Source: Verrucomicrobiia bacterium (lineage in GTDB: Bacteria; Verrucomicrobiota; Verrucomicrobiia; Limisphaerales; JAEYXS01). Taken from it: a stretch of 64,000 nt of DNA. Made by a program: the position numbers and the translations under genes. Shown here in pieces: positions 45,631 to 54,782 of this stretch (the first letter of the stretch is position 1; every line of letters starts with the position of its first letter). The stretch lies in assembly GCA_036405135.1 (NCBI GenBank), contig DASWYF010000040.1, positions 124,001 through 188,000 on the forward strand. The letters run 5' to 3'. The notes beneath the pieces were generated by a model, which was not told the origin of the DNA, ran no database searches, and was given only the letters and a program-made list of their open reading frames with translations.

Positions 45631-47100
45631 ATGAAAAAATCATCTTTGCTGCTTTTTGCACTTCTCCTAGTAGGATTTGGTCCCAGCGTCAGCACCTTCG
45701 CCGCCGAATCAAAACCCGCCAAACCCAACGTCATCCTCATACTCATCGATGATATGGGCTGGGGCGATTTCTCCTGCTTCGGCAACAAAGACGCGAAGAC
45801 CCCAAACATCGACCGCCTCGCCTCCGAAGGCATCCGCTTCACCCAATTCTACGTCAATTCCCCCATCTGCTCCCCCTCTCGCTGCGCGCTGATGACCGGC
45901 CAATACCCGCAACGCTGGAAGATCACTTCCTTCCTCAATAACCGCGCGGATAATGCCCGCCGCGGCGTCGCCAACTGGCTCGATCCCCAAGCCCCCTTCC
46001 TCGCCCGCACCTTGCGTGACGCCGGTTATGCCACCGGCCACTTCGGCAAATGGCACCTCGGCGGGCAGCGCGATGTCGATGAAGCCCCACCCATCAGTGC
46101 TTACGGTATCGACGAATCCCTCACCAATTTCGAAGGCATGGGCCCCAAGCTCCTCCCCCTCACCCTCAAGCCCGGCGATACCGAACCCGCCCGCATCTGG
46201 GGCGATGCCGAACGCCTCGGCGGCCCCGTCGTCTGGATGCAACGCTCCCGCATCACCACCGGTTTTATCGAAGCCGCCATCCCCTTCATGAACCGCGCCT
46301 CCGCCGCTGGAAAACCATTTTATGTGAACCTCTGGCCTGATGACGTCCACAGCCCCTTCTGGCCACCCGTCGATAAATGGAAACAAACCAAACGCGAGAT
46401 ATACTGCTCCGTGCTTGAAGAGATGGACCGCCAATTCGGCAAACTCTTCGACCACATCCGCAACACTCCCGCCCTGCGTGATAACACCCTCATCCTCATG
46501 TGCTCCGATAACGGCCCCGAGCCCGGCGCAGGCAGTGCTGGTCCTTTCCGCGGCACCAAAGGCACCTTGTATGAAGGCGGCACCCGCTCTCCACTCATCG
46601 CTTGGGCTCCCGGCCTTCAAGCAAAAGCCAAAGTCGGCACTGAGAATCAAACCTCCGTCTTCGCCGCCTTCGACCTCGCCCCTTCCATCCTCTCCCTCGC
46701 CAAAGTTCCTTTGCCCGCGAACGCAAAACTCGATGGCGAAAACATCGCCCCCATTCTCCTCGGCGAAAGCACCGCTTCAAGAACCGCCTCCATCCACTGG
46801 CGTCGCCCGCCCGATCGCAAAACCGTCGGCCCCGCCAATCCTCAACCCCTCCCCGACCTCGCCATCCGCGAAGGCGATTGGAAACTCCTCTGCAATTACG
46901 ACGGCACCAAACCAGAACTCTACAATCTCGCCACTGACCACATCGAATCCACCAACGTCGCCGAACAAAACCCCGAGATCGTCGCCCGCCTCACCAAAGC
47001 CGCCGTCACCTGGCACCAATCCCTTCCACCCGATAACGGCCCCGCTCTAGGCGACCCAGCCAACGCCCCCTCCCCCAAAGCAAAAAAGAAAAATAAGTAG
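45631..47100 (+). CDS. S1-family sulfatase (arylsulfatase)
   Basis: The frame opens at 45583, but the ATG at 45631 (MKKSSLLLFALLLVGFG) gives a clean signal peptide and 489 residues. It is a formylglycine-dependent sulfatase: metal ligands D40-D41 in ILIDDMGWGD, and C80-S-P-S-R as the cysteine-type site to be turned into formylglycine. Also present are HFGKWHLGG (about 147-155), a late LMCSDNGPEPG (about 290-300) and GTLYEGGTRSPLIAWAPG. It is periplasmic and removes sulfate from an unknown ester, most likely a sulfated polysaccharide given the lineage. Maturation needs an FGE or anSME encoded elsewhere; the FGE-like domain at 27295 lacks the cysteines. Confidence 0.93.
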   Translation: MKKSSLLLFALLLVGFGPSVSTFAAESKPAKPNVILILIDDMGWGDFSCFGNKDAKTPNIDRLASEGIRFTQFYVNSPICSPSRCALMTGQYPQRWKITSFLNNRADNARRGVANWLDPQAPFLARTLRDAGYATGHFGKWHLGGQRDVDEAPPISAYGIDESLTNFEGMGPKLLPLTLKPGDTEPARIWGDAERLGGPVVWMQRSRITTGFIEAAIPFMNRASAAGKPFYVNLWPDDVHSPFWPPVDKWKQTKREIYCSVLEEMDRQFGKLFDHIRNTPALRDNTLILMCSDNGPEPGAGSAGPFRGTKGTLYEGGTRSPLIAWAPGLQAKAKVGTENQTSVFAAFDLAPSILSLAKVPLPANAKLDGENIAPILLGESTASRTASIHWRRPPDRKTVGPANPQPLPDLAIREGDWKLLCNYDGTKPELYNLATDHIESTNVAEQNPEIVARLTKAAVTWHQSLPPDNGPALGDPANAPSPKAKKKNK

Positions 47101-47137
47101 CCACCCCGCCGTAGCACAATACCCCGTGCCCCGGCGC

Positions 47138-47207
47138 TCATGGTGAGGCAAAGCTGCCGCTTTGCCCTAACTTCGGCCTTCACCGCAGCGCTCACGAAAG
47201 AACCGGC
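47138..47207 (+). repeat. Dispersed about 70-bp repeat, copy 2
   Basis: Same orientation and content as 34607-34677, including the GGCAAAGC-TGCC-GCTTTGCC hairpin. It lies in the 279-bp gap after the sulfatase gene, in which nothing else is recognised. Confidence 0.75.
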
Positions 47208-47379
47208 GCTATGGATAACGTGACAGATGCCAGTTCCGCTTTAATGCAAAACCAGCTTAGTGAATAGCAGCCTAGGGTTCACACCTCTCTAGCCCATTGG
47301 TCAAAAATACCGCATCAGTTCTTCAGAATTAATTGCTTATCCGATTCTGAAAAACAAAAAGCACATTCCGGCTGACGAT

Positions 47380-48369
47380 TTGAACACTTTGGGCATCCAC
47401 CGCTCCCACAACACCCATTCCCCCACCTACACCCAAAACGGCAAACTCCTCCATAACCTTCCGACCCTCACCCGCATCAAATCCCTCGCCATCCCGCCCG
47501 CTTGGCGCGATGTCTGGATAAATCCTTCCCCCACCGCCCCGCTCCAAGCCACCGGCCGCGATGCCCGTGGCCGCAAGCAATACATCTATCACCCCGACTG
47601 GCGCGCCTCCCGTGAACGCCACAAATACCGCCGCATCCTTCGCTTCGCCACGCAACTTCCTCACATCCGCCGCCGTGTCCGACACGATCTGAAACTCAAA
47701 ACTCCCACGCTGCTTAAAGTCCAGGCCACCATCGTATCCCTGCTCGACCGCAGCCTCATCCGCATCGGCAATCCCGAATACGCCCGTCAGAACCGCTCCT
47801 ACGGACTCACCACCCTGCGCGATTCCCAAGTCAGCATCTCCGCTCACAAGATCGCCTTCCATTTCCGTGGCAAAAGCAAAAAGATTCACGACATCGAATT
47901 GAAAGACCGCAAACTCGCCGGCATCGTCCGCCAATGCCGCGACCTCCCCGGTGAACACCTCTTCCAATACCTTGATGAAGACGGCAACCGCCACAAGATC
48001 ACCTCATCCGATGTGAACCACTACCTTCGCGAACTCAGTGATGCCGAATTCAGCGCCAAAGATTTCCGCACCTGGTCGGCCACTGTCTTGATGATCTCAG
48101 AACTCCTGAAAACTGAACCCTGCACCAACATCTCCGCCACGAAGCGTACCCTGAAAGCCTGCCTCAGCTCCGTCGCCGAACGCCTCGGCAACACCCCCGC
48201 CATCTGTCGCAAATCCTACATCCACCCCATAATCCTTAAAACCTACTTAAGTAAAAACAAACTCCCCTCTCTCAAAAATACTGGCCCCATCCCTCGCGGC
48301 TTCACCAAACCAGAATCCACCGCCTTCCACCTCCTCACTAAACTCCTGCGCAAACGCGTTAAGAGTTAA
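47380..48369 (+). CDS. Type IB DNA topoisomerase (poxvirus-like)
   Basis: A 329-residue eukaryote/poxvirus-type topoisomerase IB, which relaxes supercoils through a 3'-phosphotyrosine. Seen are SLAIPPAWRDVWINP (about 35-49), the hallmark LQATGRDARGRKQYIYH (about 55-71), LLDRSLIRIGNPEYA with the active-site arginine (R124), DFRTWSAT (about 228-235) and the nucleophile tyrosine in CRKSYIHP (Y280). The annotated start is TTG; the frame is open back to a stop at 47290, and no ATG or GTG exists in it, so the true start is TTG or another rare codon. It stands alone. Confidence 0.9.
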   Translation: MNTLGIHRSHNTHSPTYTQNGKLLHNLPTLTRIKSLAIPPAWRDVWINPSPTAPLQATGRDARGRKQYIYHPDWRASRERHKYRRILRFATQLPHIRRRVRHDLKLKTPTLLKVQATIVSLLDRSLIRIGNPEYARQNRSYGLTTLRDSQVSISAHKIAFHFRGKSKKIHDIELKDRKLAGIVRQCRDLPGEHLFQYLDEDGNRHKITSSDVNHYLRELSDAEFSAKDFRTWSATVLMISELLKTEPCTNISATKRTLKACLSSVAERLGNTPAICRKSYIHPIILKTYLSKNKLPSLKNTGPIPRGFTKPESTAFHLLTKLLRKRVKS

Positions 48370-48520
48370 GCGTAGATCATCATCAGCGCTGGAAATGCTA
48401 CCTCTCGAACTCGCGAGACTTTCAAAGCTCAATGAGGGAGAGGTCGGTTCCGCCCCAAGCAGAACCGGGTGAGGAGTCAGCAGTAGCACTGGGCATCCAA
48501 AAGTTATCAATCACTTTCCT

Positions 48521-49006
48521 TCACAACTCCACCAGCTTCTTCAACCTCTCCAAACTGTCCTCGATCTCATGCCCCGGATCTTTCCCCACCATCTTCGCCA
48601 GCACATTTGTGAATCTTCCACCCGGCGGATCATACTCCACTGTCACTGTGACCGCCGTCGCTGTTCCACCTGCCACAGGATCGAAACGCACCGTTCCTGC
48701 ATGCGCCATCTTAGTTCCTAGTTTCGTCTGCCACGCGATTAACCGTCCTGAAGTCTCATTGATGATTTCCGCATCCCAGCCGATCTCGTTTCCCATCGGT
48801 CCTTTCGCAATCCAGTGCGAGTCTGTTTGCGACTTTTGCGTCACCGATATCAGATCCGGCATGAACTTCGGAAGGTTGTCGAGTTTCCTCCAAAAGTTAT
48901 ACAATTCATGCGCTGGCCGATGGATGACGATGGTCCGCACCACTTTGATACCCTCCCCGCTTTCAATCACGGGAGGCCGCTCATGGGAAGTTTTTGTTGC
49001 TGGCAT
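48521..49006 (-). CDS. SRPBCC/polyketide-cyclase-like protein
   Basis: A 161-residue cytosolic protein with the START-like helix-grip fold. Signs are VVRTIVIHRPAHELYNFWRK (about 22-41), NLPKFMPDLISVT (about 44-56), NEIGWDAEIINETSGRLIAW (about 73-92) and AGTVRFDPV with a long C-terminal helix (about 142-160). This form is common among SRPBCC proteins that bind hydrophobic ligands, often linked to stress or membrane functions; the ligand is not known. It is convergent with the topoisomerase gene and otherwise isolated. Confidence 0.8.
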   Translation of the reverse strand: MPATKTSHERPPVIESGEGIKVVRTIVIHRPAHELYNFWRKLDNLPKFMPDLISVTQKSQTDSHWIAKGPMGNEIGWDAEIINETSGRLIAWQTKLGTKMAHAGTVRFDPVAGGTATAVTVTVEYDPPGGRFTNVLAKMVGKDPGHEIEDSLERLKKLVEL

Positions 49007-49240
49007 CCCAAATAATCAGCGAAAAACATGCCAAACCTCTGTTCACGCATCCCCGTTGCCCATGTAAGCAATTATAGAAATCAGACCTTCAGCACGTCAG
49101 GAATGATGCAATCAATCTCCTTCAAGAAAACGCAATCTGCATCAACGCGACCATGTCCACCAATGAAATGCATCCATGATTCTACTCCGTGCGAGCTTGG
49201 AAACCAGCCTCTCCGCACCACCCAACCTCATCATACATTT

Positions 49241-50434
49241 TCACCTCACCTGCTCCCACATCCGGGTGTACGCGTGTACCAAAGCTTCCGGAGTCGTCGC
49301 AAACGTCTGCAACTGCTCCTGCAGATGATCCATCAGTTTCAAATCATCTTCAGGAAGAGATTCCCACAATAACAGCGGCAACGTATTGAAAAGCCTCTCA
49401 CGCGGGTATCTCAACGCCTCCTGACGCATCGCGATTTCTGGTCCGAAGCGGATCACATTGATCACCCAGTTCCGATACCACTTCGTCTTTGGATACTTGT
49501 TCACCGGGCTCATCGCATACTCGCGCGCCGTCGCAAAAGACTGGTTCAACCGCCGGTTCTCCAGCCACAACCACACCTTGAGCGAAAGATTTGCCAGCTC
49601 ATTGAACAACGCTTTGATCTCCTTCTCGTCATTCACATTCCGCGTCGGATGCAGTTTGAATTCAACCCCTGCCGCATGATGCCTCTTCACTTCGTCCAAC
49701 CACGGAAAATCCGGCAACGATTGCAACTGCTGCACACGTTCCCCGCGCTCAAGGCAGCTGCTATGATAACGCCCATACGCCGTCAGCAACGCGTCACCCA
49801 TTGCAAGTTGCAACTTGGCCAGATTCCTTCCCGCAAAATCTTGTAAGAGCGTTCCATGCCGCATCCGCTCTTTCATCAGCAGTAATCCCGTGCAGCGGTT
49901 CATCAAAAGCCGCGTCCCTTCCACCATCGGGATATTGCCGGGATTTTTGTGATGCAGGCAGTTCTTGAAAAGCTCCTCCTGCCCGTAGAGCCATTTGTGC
50001 CCGACGGCAAGATCATAGAAAAACATGCTCGCCTCGCTGTTGCGAAATTTGGCCAGAGACAGGATTTTAAAGTCCACATCCACACCGGCCTGCTCACCCA
50101 GTTTTTCGCCCAATTCCCTCAATTTATCGCCGTAAAGCTTCTCATTCAGCAGTGTCACCCCGGAGATGAACACGTAAAACTCCATGTCGTTGTAGAGCGT
50201 GTCATGGTCTTGCGCATGGAAGACACCGCCCTCACCGCGGCCATATCCGCCTCCCAGCAAAACCGCCTGCAATTTCCTCAGCGGCACGATATGCCGGATT
50301 CCCTCCATCACCCCTTGGCAGATCTTCCGGATCTGGTTCTCCATCTCCATGCTGCCATCGCGGGTGAAGGTGTGTGTACTACCGGAGAGATCCGGTCCCG
50401 CGAGGCCCAGCTTGTCCATCTCAAGCGTTTGCAT
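49241..50434 (-). CDS. Nucleotidyltransferase-like protein at the edge of the exopolysaccharide cluster
   Basis: A 397-residue soluble protein. Residues about 57-92 read AVLLGGGYGRGEGG then YNDMEFYVF, the glycine-rich and D-x-E pattern of Pol-beta-type nucleotidyltransferases. The remaining 300 residues are helical and resemble no family I can name. There is no signal peptide. A strong Shine-Dalgarno (AGGAGT, 6 nt before ATG) supports the start, and it follows a GT2 gene by 9 bp on the same strand, so it probably modifies a sugar or lipid intermediate of the polysaccharide, or regulates its synthesis. The assignment rests on a short motif; no better candidate was found. Confidence 0.5.
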   Translation of the reverse strand: MQTLEMDKLGLAGPDLSGSTHTFTRDGSMEMENQIRKICQGVMEGIRHIVPLRKLQAVLLGGGYGRGEGGVFHAQDHDTLYNDMEFYVFISGVTLLNEKLYGDKLRELGEKLGEQAGVDVDFKILSLAKFRNSEASMFFYDLAVGHKWLYGQEELFKNCLHHKNPGNIPMVEGTRLLMNRCTGLLLMKERMRHGTLLQDFAGRNLAKLQLAMGDALLTAYGRYHSSCLERGERVQQLQSLPDFPWLDEVKRHHAAGVEFKLHPTRNVNDEKEIKALFNELANLSLKVWLWLENRRLNQSFATAREYAMSPVNKYPKTKWYRNWVINVIRFGPEIAMRQEALRYPRERLFNTLPLLLWESLPEDDLKLMDHLQEQLQTFATTPEALVHAYTRMWEQVR

Positions 50435-50443
50435 TTTTTACTC

Positions 50444-51388
50444 CTAGCTCGAAATAGCAGTTGGCATGCCATCAGCCCTGCTATTGCCACGATAAACGGT
50501 CCACCCCTCGTGGAACCCGTCATACTTCGCCTTCCGCTGCTGCCAGCGGATGCCCACCGCATGTGGCCACTCCTTCAACCGTCCATTTCGTAGGCAGTAT
50601 TTGAGATCTTTGCGGCTGTCATTTGCCCAACCGAACAACACCTTCCCTGCCCAGCCGTAATCTTCCGCAGTGCCCGGCCAGACACCCGCCAACGCCTTGC
50701 CTTCACCGAAGCTCCGTTTGTAAGCCTGTGCCGTCGTGTAATTGTGCGAATGCATCGCCACCGATTCCGGCACATACACCACCTCATAGCCTTTGCTCCG
50801 GCACCAGCGCGTATACTCATCATCCTCTGAATACTGAAAACGTTCACTGAATCCGCGCTTGGCCCAAATATCTTTCCGGATGCCGCTATTCGCCATGCTG
50901 AAGAAATGATCCCACTTGTCCGCCTCACGATTCAGCCCGAAGCACCGTTCGTAATCATGCGCATACACCGCCTGACAATCAGGACGCGGTATCTGCCGCC
51001 CATACACCGCTGCCACCTGAGGATTTTGCAATCCATTCACTAGCGGCCTCAACCAGTTGTTCCCCTGTGGTGTCGCATCCGCATTGATGAATATCCCGAA
51101 CTCCGAACGCGCCAGTTCCATGCCCATGTTCATGACACGAGAAGGATTATATTCGTGCGGTGCTATCTGGATAAATGTCCTCGGCTGCGCCGCCTTGATC
51201 AAATCCGCTGAACCATCCGTCGAGCCTGAATCGATCACGATCAATTCCCAATTTTGATAATCCTGGGCCTTCAACGCAGGCAACGTGTCCCGCAACGCCC
51301 ACGCTTCGTTGTAAGAACGCATGATGATCGTGACCAATGGCGCATCCATTTGCATGGCCCCAATGTAATTCAATCGCTCCACCCGCAT
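50444..51388 (-). CDS. Glycosyltransferase family 2
   Basis: A GT-A fold glycosyltransferase of up to 314 residues. The family start LVTIIMRSYNEAWALRDTLP lies at about residues 18-37, with DSGSTDGSADL (about 52-62), the metal-binding FGIFINADATPQG (about 94-106) and RNGRLKEWPH late. An ATG at codon 14 (51349, MDAPLVTIIMR) is an equally good start, preceded by GGGG. It uses a nucleotide-sugar donor to extend a lipid-linked glycan on the cytoplasmic side. It is followed 9 bp later by the nucleotidyltransferase-like gene; the neighbour at 51513 is divergent. Confidence 0.88.
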   Translation of the reverse strand: MRVERLNYIGAMQMDAPLVTIIMRSYNEAWALRDTLPALKAQDYQNWELIVIDSGSTDGSADLIKAAQPRTFIQIAPHEYNPSRVMNMGMELARSEFGIFINADATPQGNNWLRPLVNGLQNPQVAAVYGRQIPRPDCQAVYAHDYERCFGLNREADKWDHFFSMANSGIRKDIWAKRGFSERFQYSEDDEYTRWCRSKGYEVVYVPESVAMHSHNYTTAQAYKRSFGEGKALAGVWPGTAEDYGWAGKVLFGWANDSRKDLKYCLRNGRLKEWPHAVGIRWQQRKAKYDGFHEGWTVYRGNSRADGMPTAISS

Positions 51389-51512
51389 ATGGGGTCTTTC
51401 GCCAATGCCCTTTTAGCAATTGACCCACTTACTGCATCTCCCTTTCTAAACTACAAGTTGCGTGTCGATTTTACTGAATGTGAATGCAGTTGTGATTGAG
51501 CCGAACACACAC

Positions 51513-52649
51513 ATGAGGAACACGCCCCATATTTCCATCGGCATCATTGCGTGGAATGAAGAAGAGTCCATTGAGGCGACTCTCGACTCCCTCTTTCGTC
51601 AATCCCTCTTCAGCCGCTTGGCGGAACAATGCCTGAGCGTGGAGATCATCTGCGCCGCCAATGGTTGCACGGATCGCACTGTGGAACTCGCCGACGCCTT
51701 CTTCAAGAAGCAGCAGGAGACCCACCCCTTCCGGCATACATTCACCACCTTGACCGCAAATCTCACCACTCGCGGCAAGACCAATGCCTGGAACGTTTTC
51801 GTCCATCAGCTCTCTGACCGGCAATCCTTTTATCTGATGCTGATGGATGCAGACATCGTCATCACCAGCCCCGATACGCTGTGGAACATGTACATGACGC
51901 TTCAGAAAAACTCTGAAGCGTCCGTTTCCGTGGATCAGCCCATCAAAGACATCGCAGTGAAAGGCCATCGCGATCTCTTCTCTCACATTTCCCTGACCAC
52001 CTCGCAGATGACGCAAGCCAGCTCTGTACAGCTCACCGGTCAGCTCTACTGCATCCGTGCTGAAGTCGCCCGCCGCATCTATCTCCCGCGCGATCTCATC
52101 ATTGATGACGGCTTCATCAAGAATCTCGTCTGCACCGATTTTCTCACCGTTCCATCCAATCCCAACCGCGTTGTTCTCGCTCCCGAAGCCGCCCACATCT
52201 TCGAGGCTTACATGTCTCCCTCGGCGGTGTTCCGCAATCAGAAGCGTCAGATGATCGGCCAGACCATCTTGCATGTATTAGTGGATAAAGAACTCAAAGG
52301 CTTGGCGCCGCAATGCGCTCCCGACTTCGCCACATATTTGAAAGAACGCGAACAGACCGAGCCCGATTGGCTGAAGATCGCCATTGGCGAACACATCCGC
52401 AGCCTCACGTTCTTTTGGCAGATTTTTCCTGATGCCATCAGCTTCCGCTTTAAACGCTGGCTGCGCTTGCGTCCCCTCGCTCGCATCAAGGCGTTCCCCG
52501 CCACCTGTGCCGGTTTCCTCATCAGCTTGGCGGCGACATGGTGCGCCTATCGCTTTCTCAAGAACGGTTACACCTCCTACTGGCCGGATACCCGAAGCCA
52601 GGGACTTAAAACTTTGACGCTAAACAACAACCCAAATCCTGCCGGCTAA
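51513..52649 (+). CDS. Glycosyltransferase family 2, membrane-associated
   Basis: The frame allows a GTG start at 51462 (395 residues), but the ATG at 51513 (MRNTPHISIGIIAWNEEESI) sits right before the conserved GT2 fold and gives 378 residues; neither has a good ribosome site. Motifs are ISIGIIAWNEE, ICAANGCTDRT, LMLMDADIVI (DAD metal site) and LIIDDGFIKNL. A hydrophobic segment near the C-terminus (FPATCAGFLISLAATWCAYR) may tie it to the membrane. It begins a plus-strand run of five exopolysaccharide genes ending at 56835. Confidence 0.85.
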   Translation: MRNTPHISIGIIAWNEEESIEATLDSLFRQSLFSRLAEQCLSVEIICAANGCTDRTVELADAFFKKQQETHPFRHTFTTLTANLTTRGKTNAWNVFVHQLSDRQSFYLMLMDADIVITSPDTLWNMYMTLQKNSEASVSVDQPIKDIAVKGHRDLFSHISLTTSQMTQASSVQLTGQLYCIRAEVARRIYLPRDLIIDDGFIKNLVCTDFLTVPSNPNRVVLAPEAAHIFEAYMSPSAVFRNQKRQMIGQTILHVLVDKELKGLAPQCAPDFATYLKEREQTEPDWLKIAIGEHIRSLTFFWQIFPDAISFRFKRWLRLRPLARIKAFPATCAGFLISLAATWCAYRFLKNGYTSYWPDTRSQGLKTLTLNNNPNPAG

Positions 52650-52687
52650 ACCGGCAAAAACAGACCCAACACACCAAGGAAAACAAT

Positions 52688-53317
52688 ATGAACGGAACCC
52701 TCTCACAAAAAGTTGGCCGCATCGTTTGCGATTTCGCTCTTCACCCGAACTATGTCCCCCGCTACATGACCCGCAGCATCATGCCGGGCCAGTCGCCTCT
52801 GGACATGGAAATCCCCTGGTTCTCTTTCGCCGCCATCGATTTTCTCGACACTTATCTGCGTCCCGACATGACCGTGTGTGAATATGGTTCCGGCGGCTCC
52901 ACGGTGTTCTTCGCCCGCCGTGTCAAATCCGTCTACTCCATCGAGGACAACGCCGAATGGTTCAATCGCGTGCAAGCCAGCATTCAGCAAAAAGGACTGA
53001 CGAATGCCACGATGACGTTGCAGCCCTATGATTTCAAAGATGCTGTAGACTTCGATAAATCCGGCTACCTCCATGCCATCCCTGATCAAAAATTCGATGT
53101 GATCGTGGTCGATGGCGCCGAAGAATGGACGCCGGTCCGTCCCACCTGCTTTAACCTCGCACAAAAGCACATCAAGCCCGGCGGCATCATCGTGGTGGAT
53201 GATTCCTGGCGCTATGTGGCTCTGCGTGAAAGCAGCTTGGCCAAGGACATTCGCGTGTTTGAGAGTGTCGGCCCCTGCCGCCCCGGTGTGACCAGCACGG
53301 ACATCTACTTCTACTAA
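52688..53317 (+). CDS. SAM-dependent methyltransferase of the exopolysaccharide cluster
   Basis: A 209-residue class I methyltransferase. SAM-binding parts are VCEYGSGGSTVFFARRV (about 60-76), SIEDNAEWFNRVQ (about 81-93) and FDVIVVDGAEEW (about 136-147), with PGGIIVVDDSWRY at about 166-178. It resembles small methyltransferases found in polysaccharide gene clusters (class I MTs of the FkbM/TylF type). It may methylate a sugar or lipid precursor. AAGGA 8 nt before the ATG makes the start clear. Confidence 0.8.
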   Translation: MNGTLSQKVGRIVCDFALHPNYVPRYMTRSIMPGQSPLDMEIPWFSFAAIDFLDTYLRPDMTVCEYGSGGSTVFFARRVKSVYSIEDNAEWFNRVQASIQQKGLTNATMTLQPYDFKDAVDFDKSGYLHAIPDQKFDVIVVDGAEEWTPVRPTCFNLAQKHIKPGGIIVVDDSWRYVALRESSLAKDIRVFESVGPCRPGVTSTDIYFY

Positions 53318-53327
53318 GTCAGCGGAC

Positions 53328-54779
53328 ATGGACGCCAAGGACCTAATCGGACTGACCATTGCCACATTGGCAACGGCATTGGGGACTGTGCTGTGCAGCT
53401 TGTCACAGCGCATCCGGGAACTGGCGTTCTTCTTTCTCATCGCGGGCACCGTCGTCACAGACCGCATTGATATCAACTTCGTGAGCCACTACTGGTACCG
53501 CGGCACCACGCGTGGCTTCGAGTTCTCTCTATTGGATGTGCTGGCCATCAGCCTGCTGCTTGGCCAGCTCTTCCATCTTTTCTCCACGCGAGGACGCATA
53601 TTCTGGCCCGCCAGTTTGGCTTTCATGCTCCTCTACGTCTCCTTTGCGGGGATTTCCATCCTCTTCGCTGATCCGAAGATCTATGGCCTATTTGAATTGT
53701 CCAAGATGCTGCGCTGCATCGTCGTATTCACCGCTACCGCTCTCTTCGTACGCAGTGAACGCGAATTGATGATCCTCGTCTTTGCCCTGTGTTGTATCAT
53801 GGGTTTGGAGTGTCTCTTATCTATCAAGCAGCGTTATCTGAATGGAGTCTACCGTGCCACCGGCACCTTGGAACATCCGAACAGCCTCTCGATGTATGTC
53901 TGCATGGTCACCCCGTTGCTAGTGGCTGCTTACACATCGAACATCACAAAATACCTTCGCTGGATGTGTTTCGCGGCCATTGGTTGCGCCTGCCTTTCCA
54001 TACTCCTCACTCTTTCGCGAGCTGGGATTCCCATCTTTGCGATGATCATGCTGGGTACTATGGCTCTGTGCGGTTCGTGGAAGATCACGATCCAAAAAAT
54101 CGCCATCGGTGTTGCCGCCCTGATGGTCGTCAGTTTCATCACCTACAAGTCATGGGACTCGCTGCAAGCTCGCTTCGGTGAAGCCTCCTTTCACGACGAG
54201 TATCTGGATACGGAAAAAGAAGGACGCGGCGTTTACCTGCGCATCGCCTGGACCATTCTACAAGACAAGCCTTTCGGCGTCGGCCTGAACAACTGGTCAT
54301 ACTGGGTCAGCAAAACTTACGGTGAACAGGTCGGCCTGTGGTATGAAGACTACGATGACCTCGAATACCAGCCGGATAAGGTGAACCTCCCCAGCTTCCA
54401 CTACGCCGCTCCCGCCCACAATCTCATGGCTCTCACTGCCGGTGAACTGGGCTTCATCGGTCTAGGACTCTTCTTGCTGCTTTGGGCTCGCTGGTTCTGG
54501 ATGGGGCAAGTCTTCATCTGGCGTCGCGCTCAGACCACCATTCATCGCTTTGGTGTAGGGCTGTTCTTCGGCGTAATGGGCGTCTTCTTGCAAAGCGTTA
54601 CTGAATGGACCTATCGCCAGACCGCCATCGCTTTCGCTTTCCATATTTTCCTCGGAACTTTGGCCAGTCTCTACTACTGGCGGAAACACACAACACCAGC
54701 ACCAACTCGTCGCGTCGCCGTTCGACAGGCTCCGCGTGAAGAGGAATATGAATTGGTGACTGCGGGTGAAAGGGAATGA
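53328..54779 (+). CDS. O-antigen ligase/polymerase-like membrane protein (Wzy/WaaL type)
   Basis: A 483-residue protein with about twelve hydrophobic helices and a large periplasmic loop at about 285-350 (ARFGEASFHDEYLDTEKEGR and PFGVGLNNWSYWVSKTYGEQ). The GVGLNNW phrase and the TGTLEHPNSLSMYVCMVTPL block at about 180-199 are typical of the O-antigen ligase (PF04932) family, which joins or polymerises lipid-linked glycan units on the outer face of the inner membrane. Cluster position between a methyltransferase and a GT4 supports a polymerase role. The C-terminus is a charged cytoplasmic tail. Confidence 0.85.
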   Translation: MDAKDLIGLTIATLATALGTVLCSLSQRIRELAFFFLIAGTVVTDRIDINFVSHYWYRGTTRGFEFSLLDVLAISLLLGQLFHLFSTRGRIFWPASLAFMLLYVSFAGISILFADPKIYGLFELSKMLRCIVVFTATALFVRSERELMILVFALCCIMGLECLLSIKQRYLNGVYRATGTLEHPNSLSMYVCMVTPLLVAAYTSNITKYLRWMCFAAIGCACLSILLTLSRAGIPIFAMIMLGTMALCGSWKITIQKIAIGVAALMVVSFITYKSWDSLQARFGEASFHDEYLDTEKEGRGVYLRIAWTILQDKPFGVGLNNWSYWVSKTYGEQVGLWYEDYDDLEYQPDKVNLPSFHYAAPAHNLMALTAGELGFIGLGLFLLLWARWFWMGQVFIWRRAQTTIHRFGVGLFFGVMGVFLQSVTEWTYRQTAIAFAFHIFLGTLASLYYWRKHTTPAPTRRVAVRQAPREEEYELVTAGERE

Positions 54780-54782
54780 CCT

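Noticed and set aside
45709-46650. 313-codon minus-strand frame within the sulfatase gene
   Set aside because: Shadow of the sulfatase; Gly/Ala/Glu-rich and without motifs.
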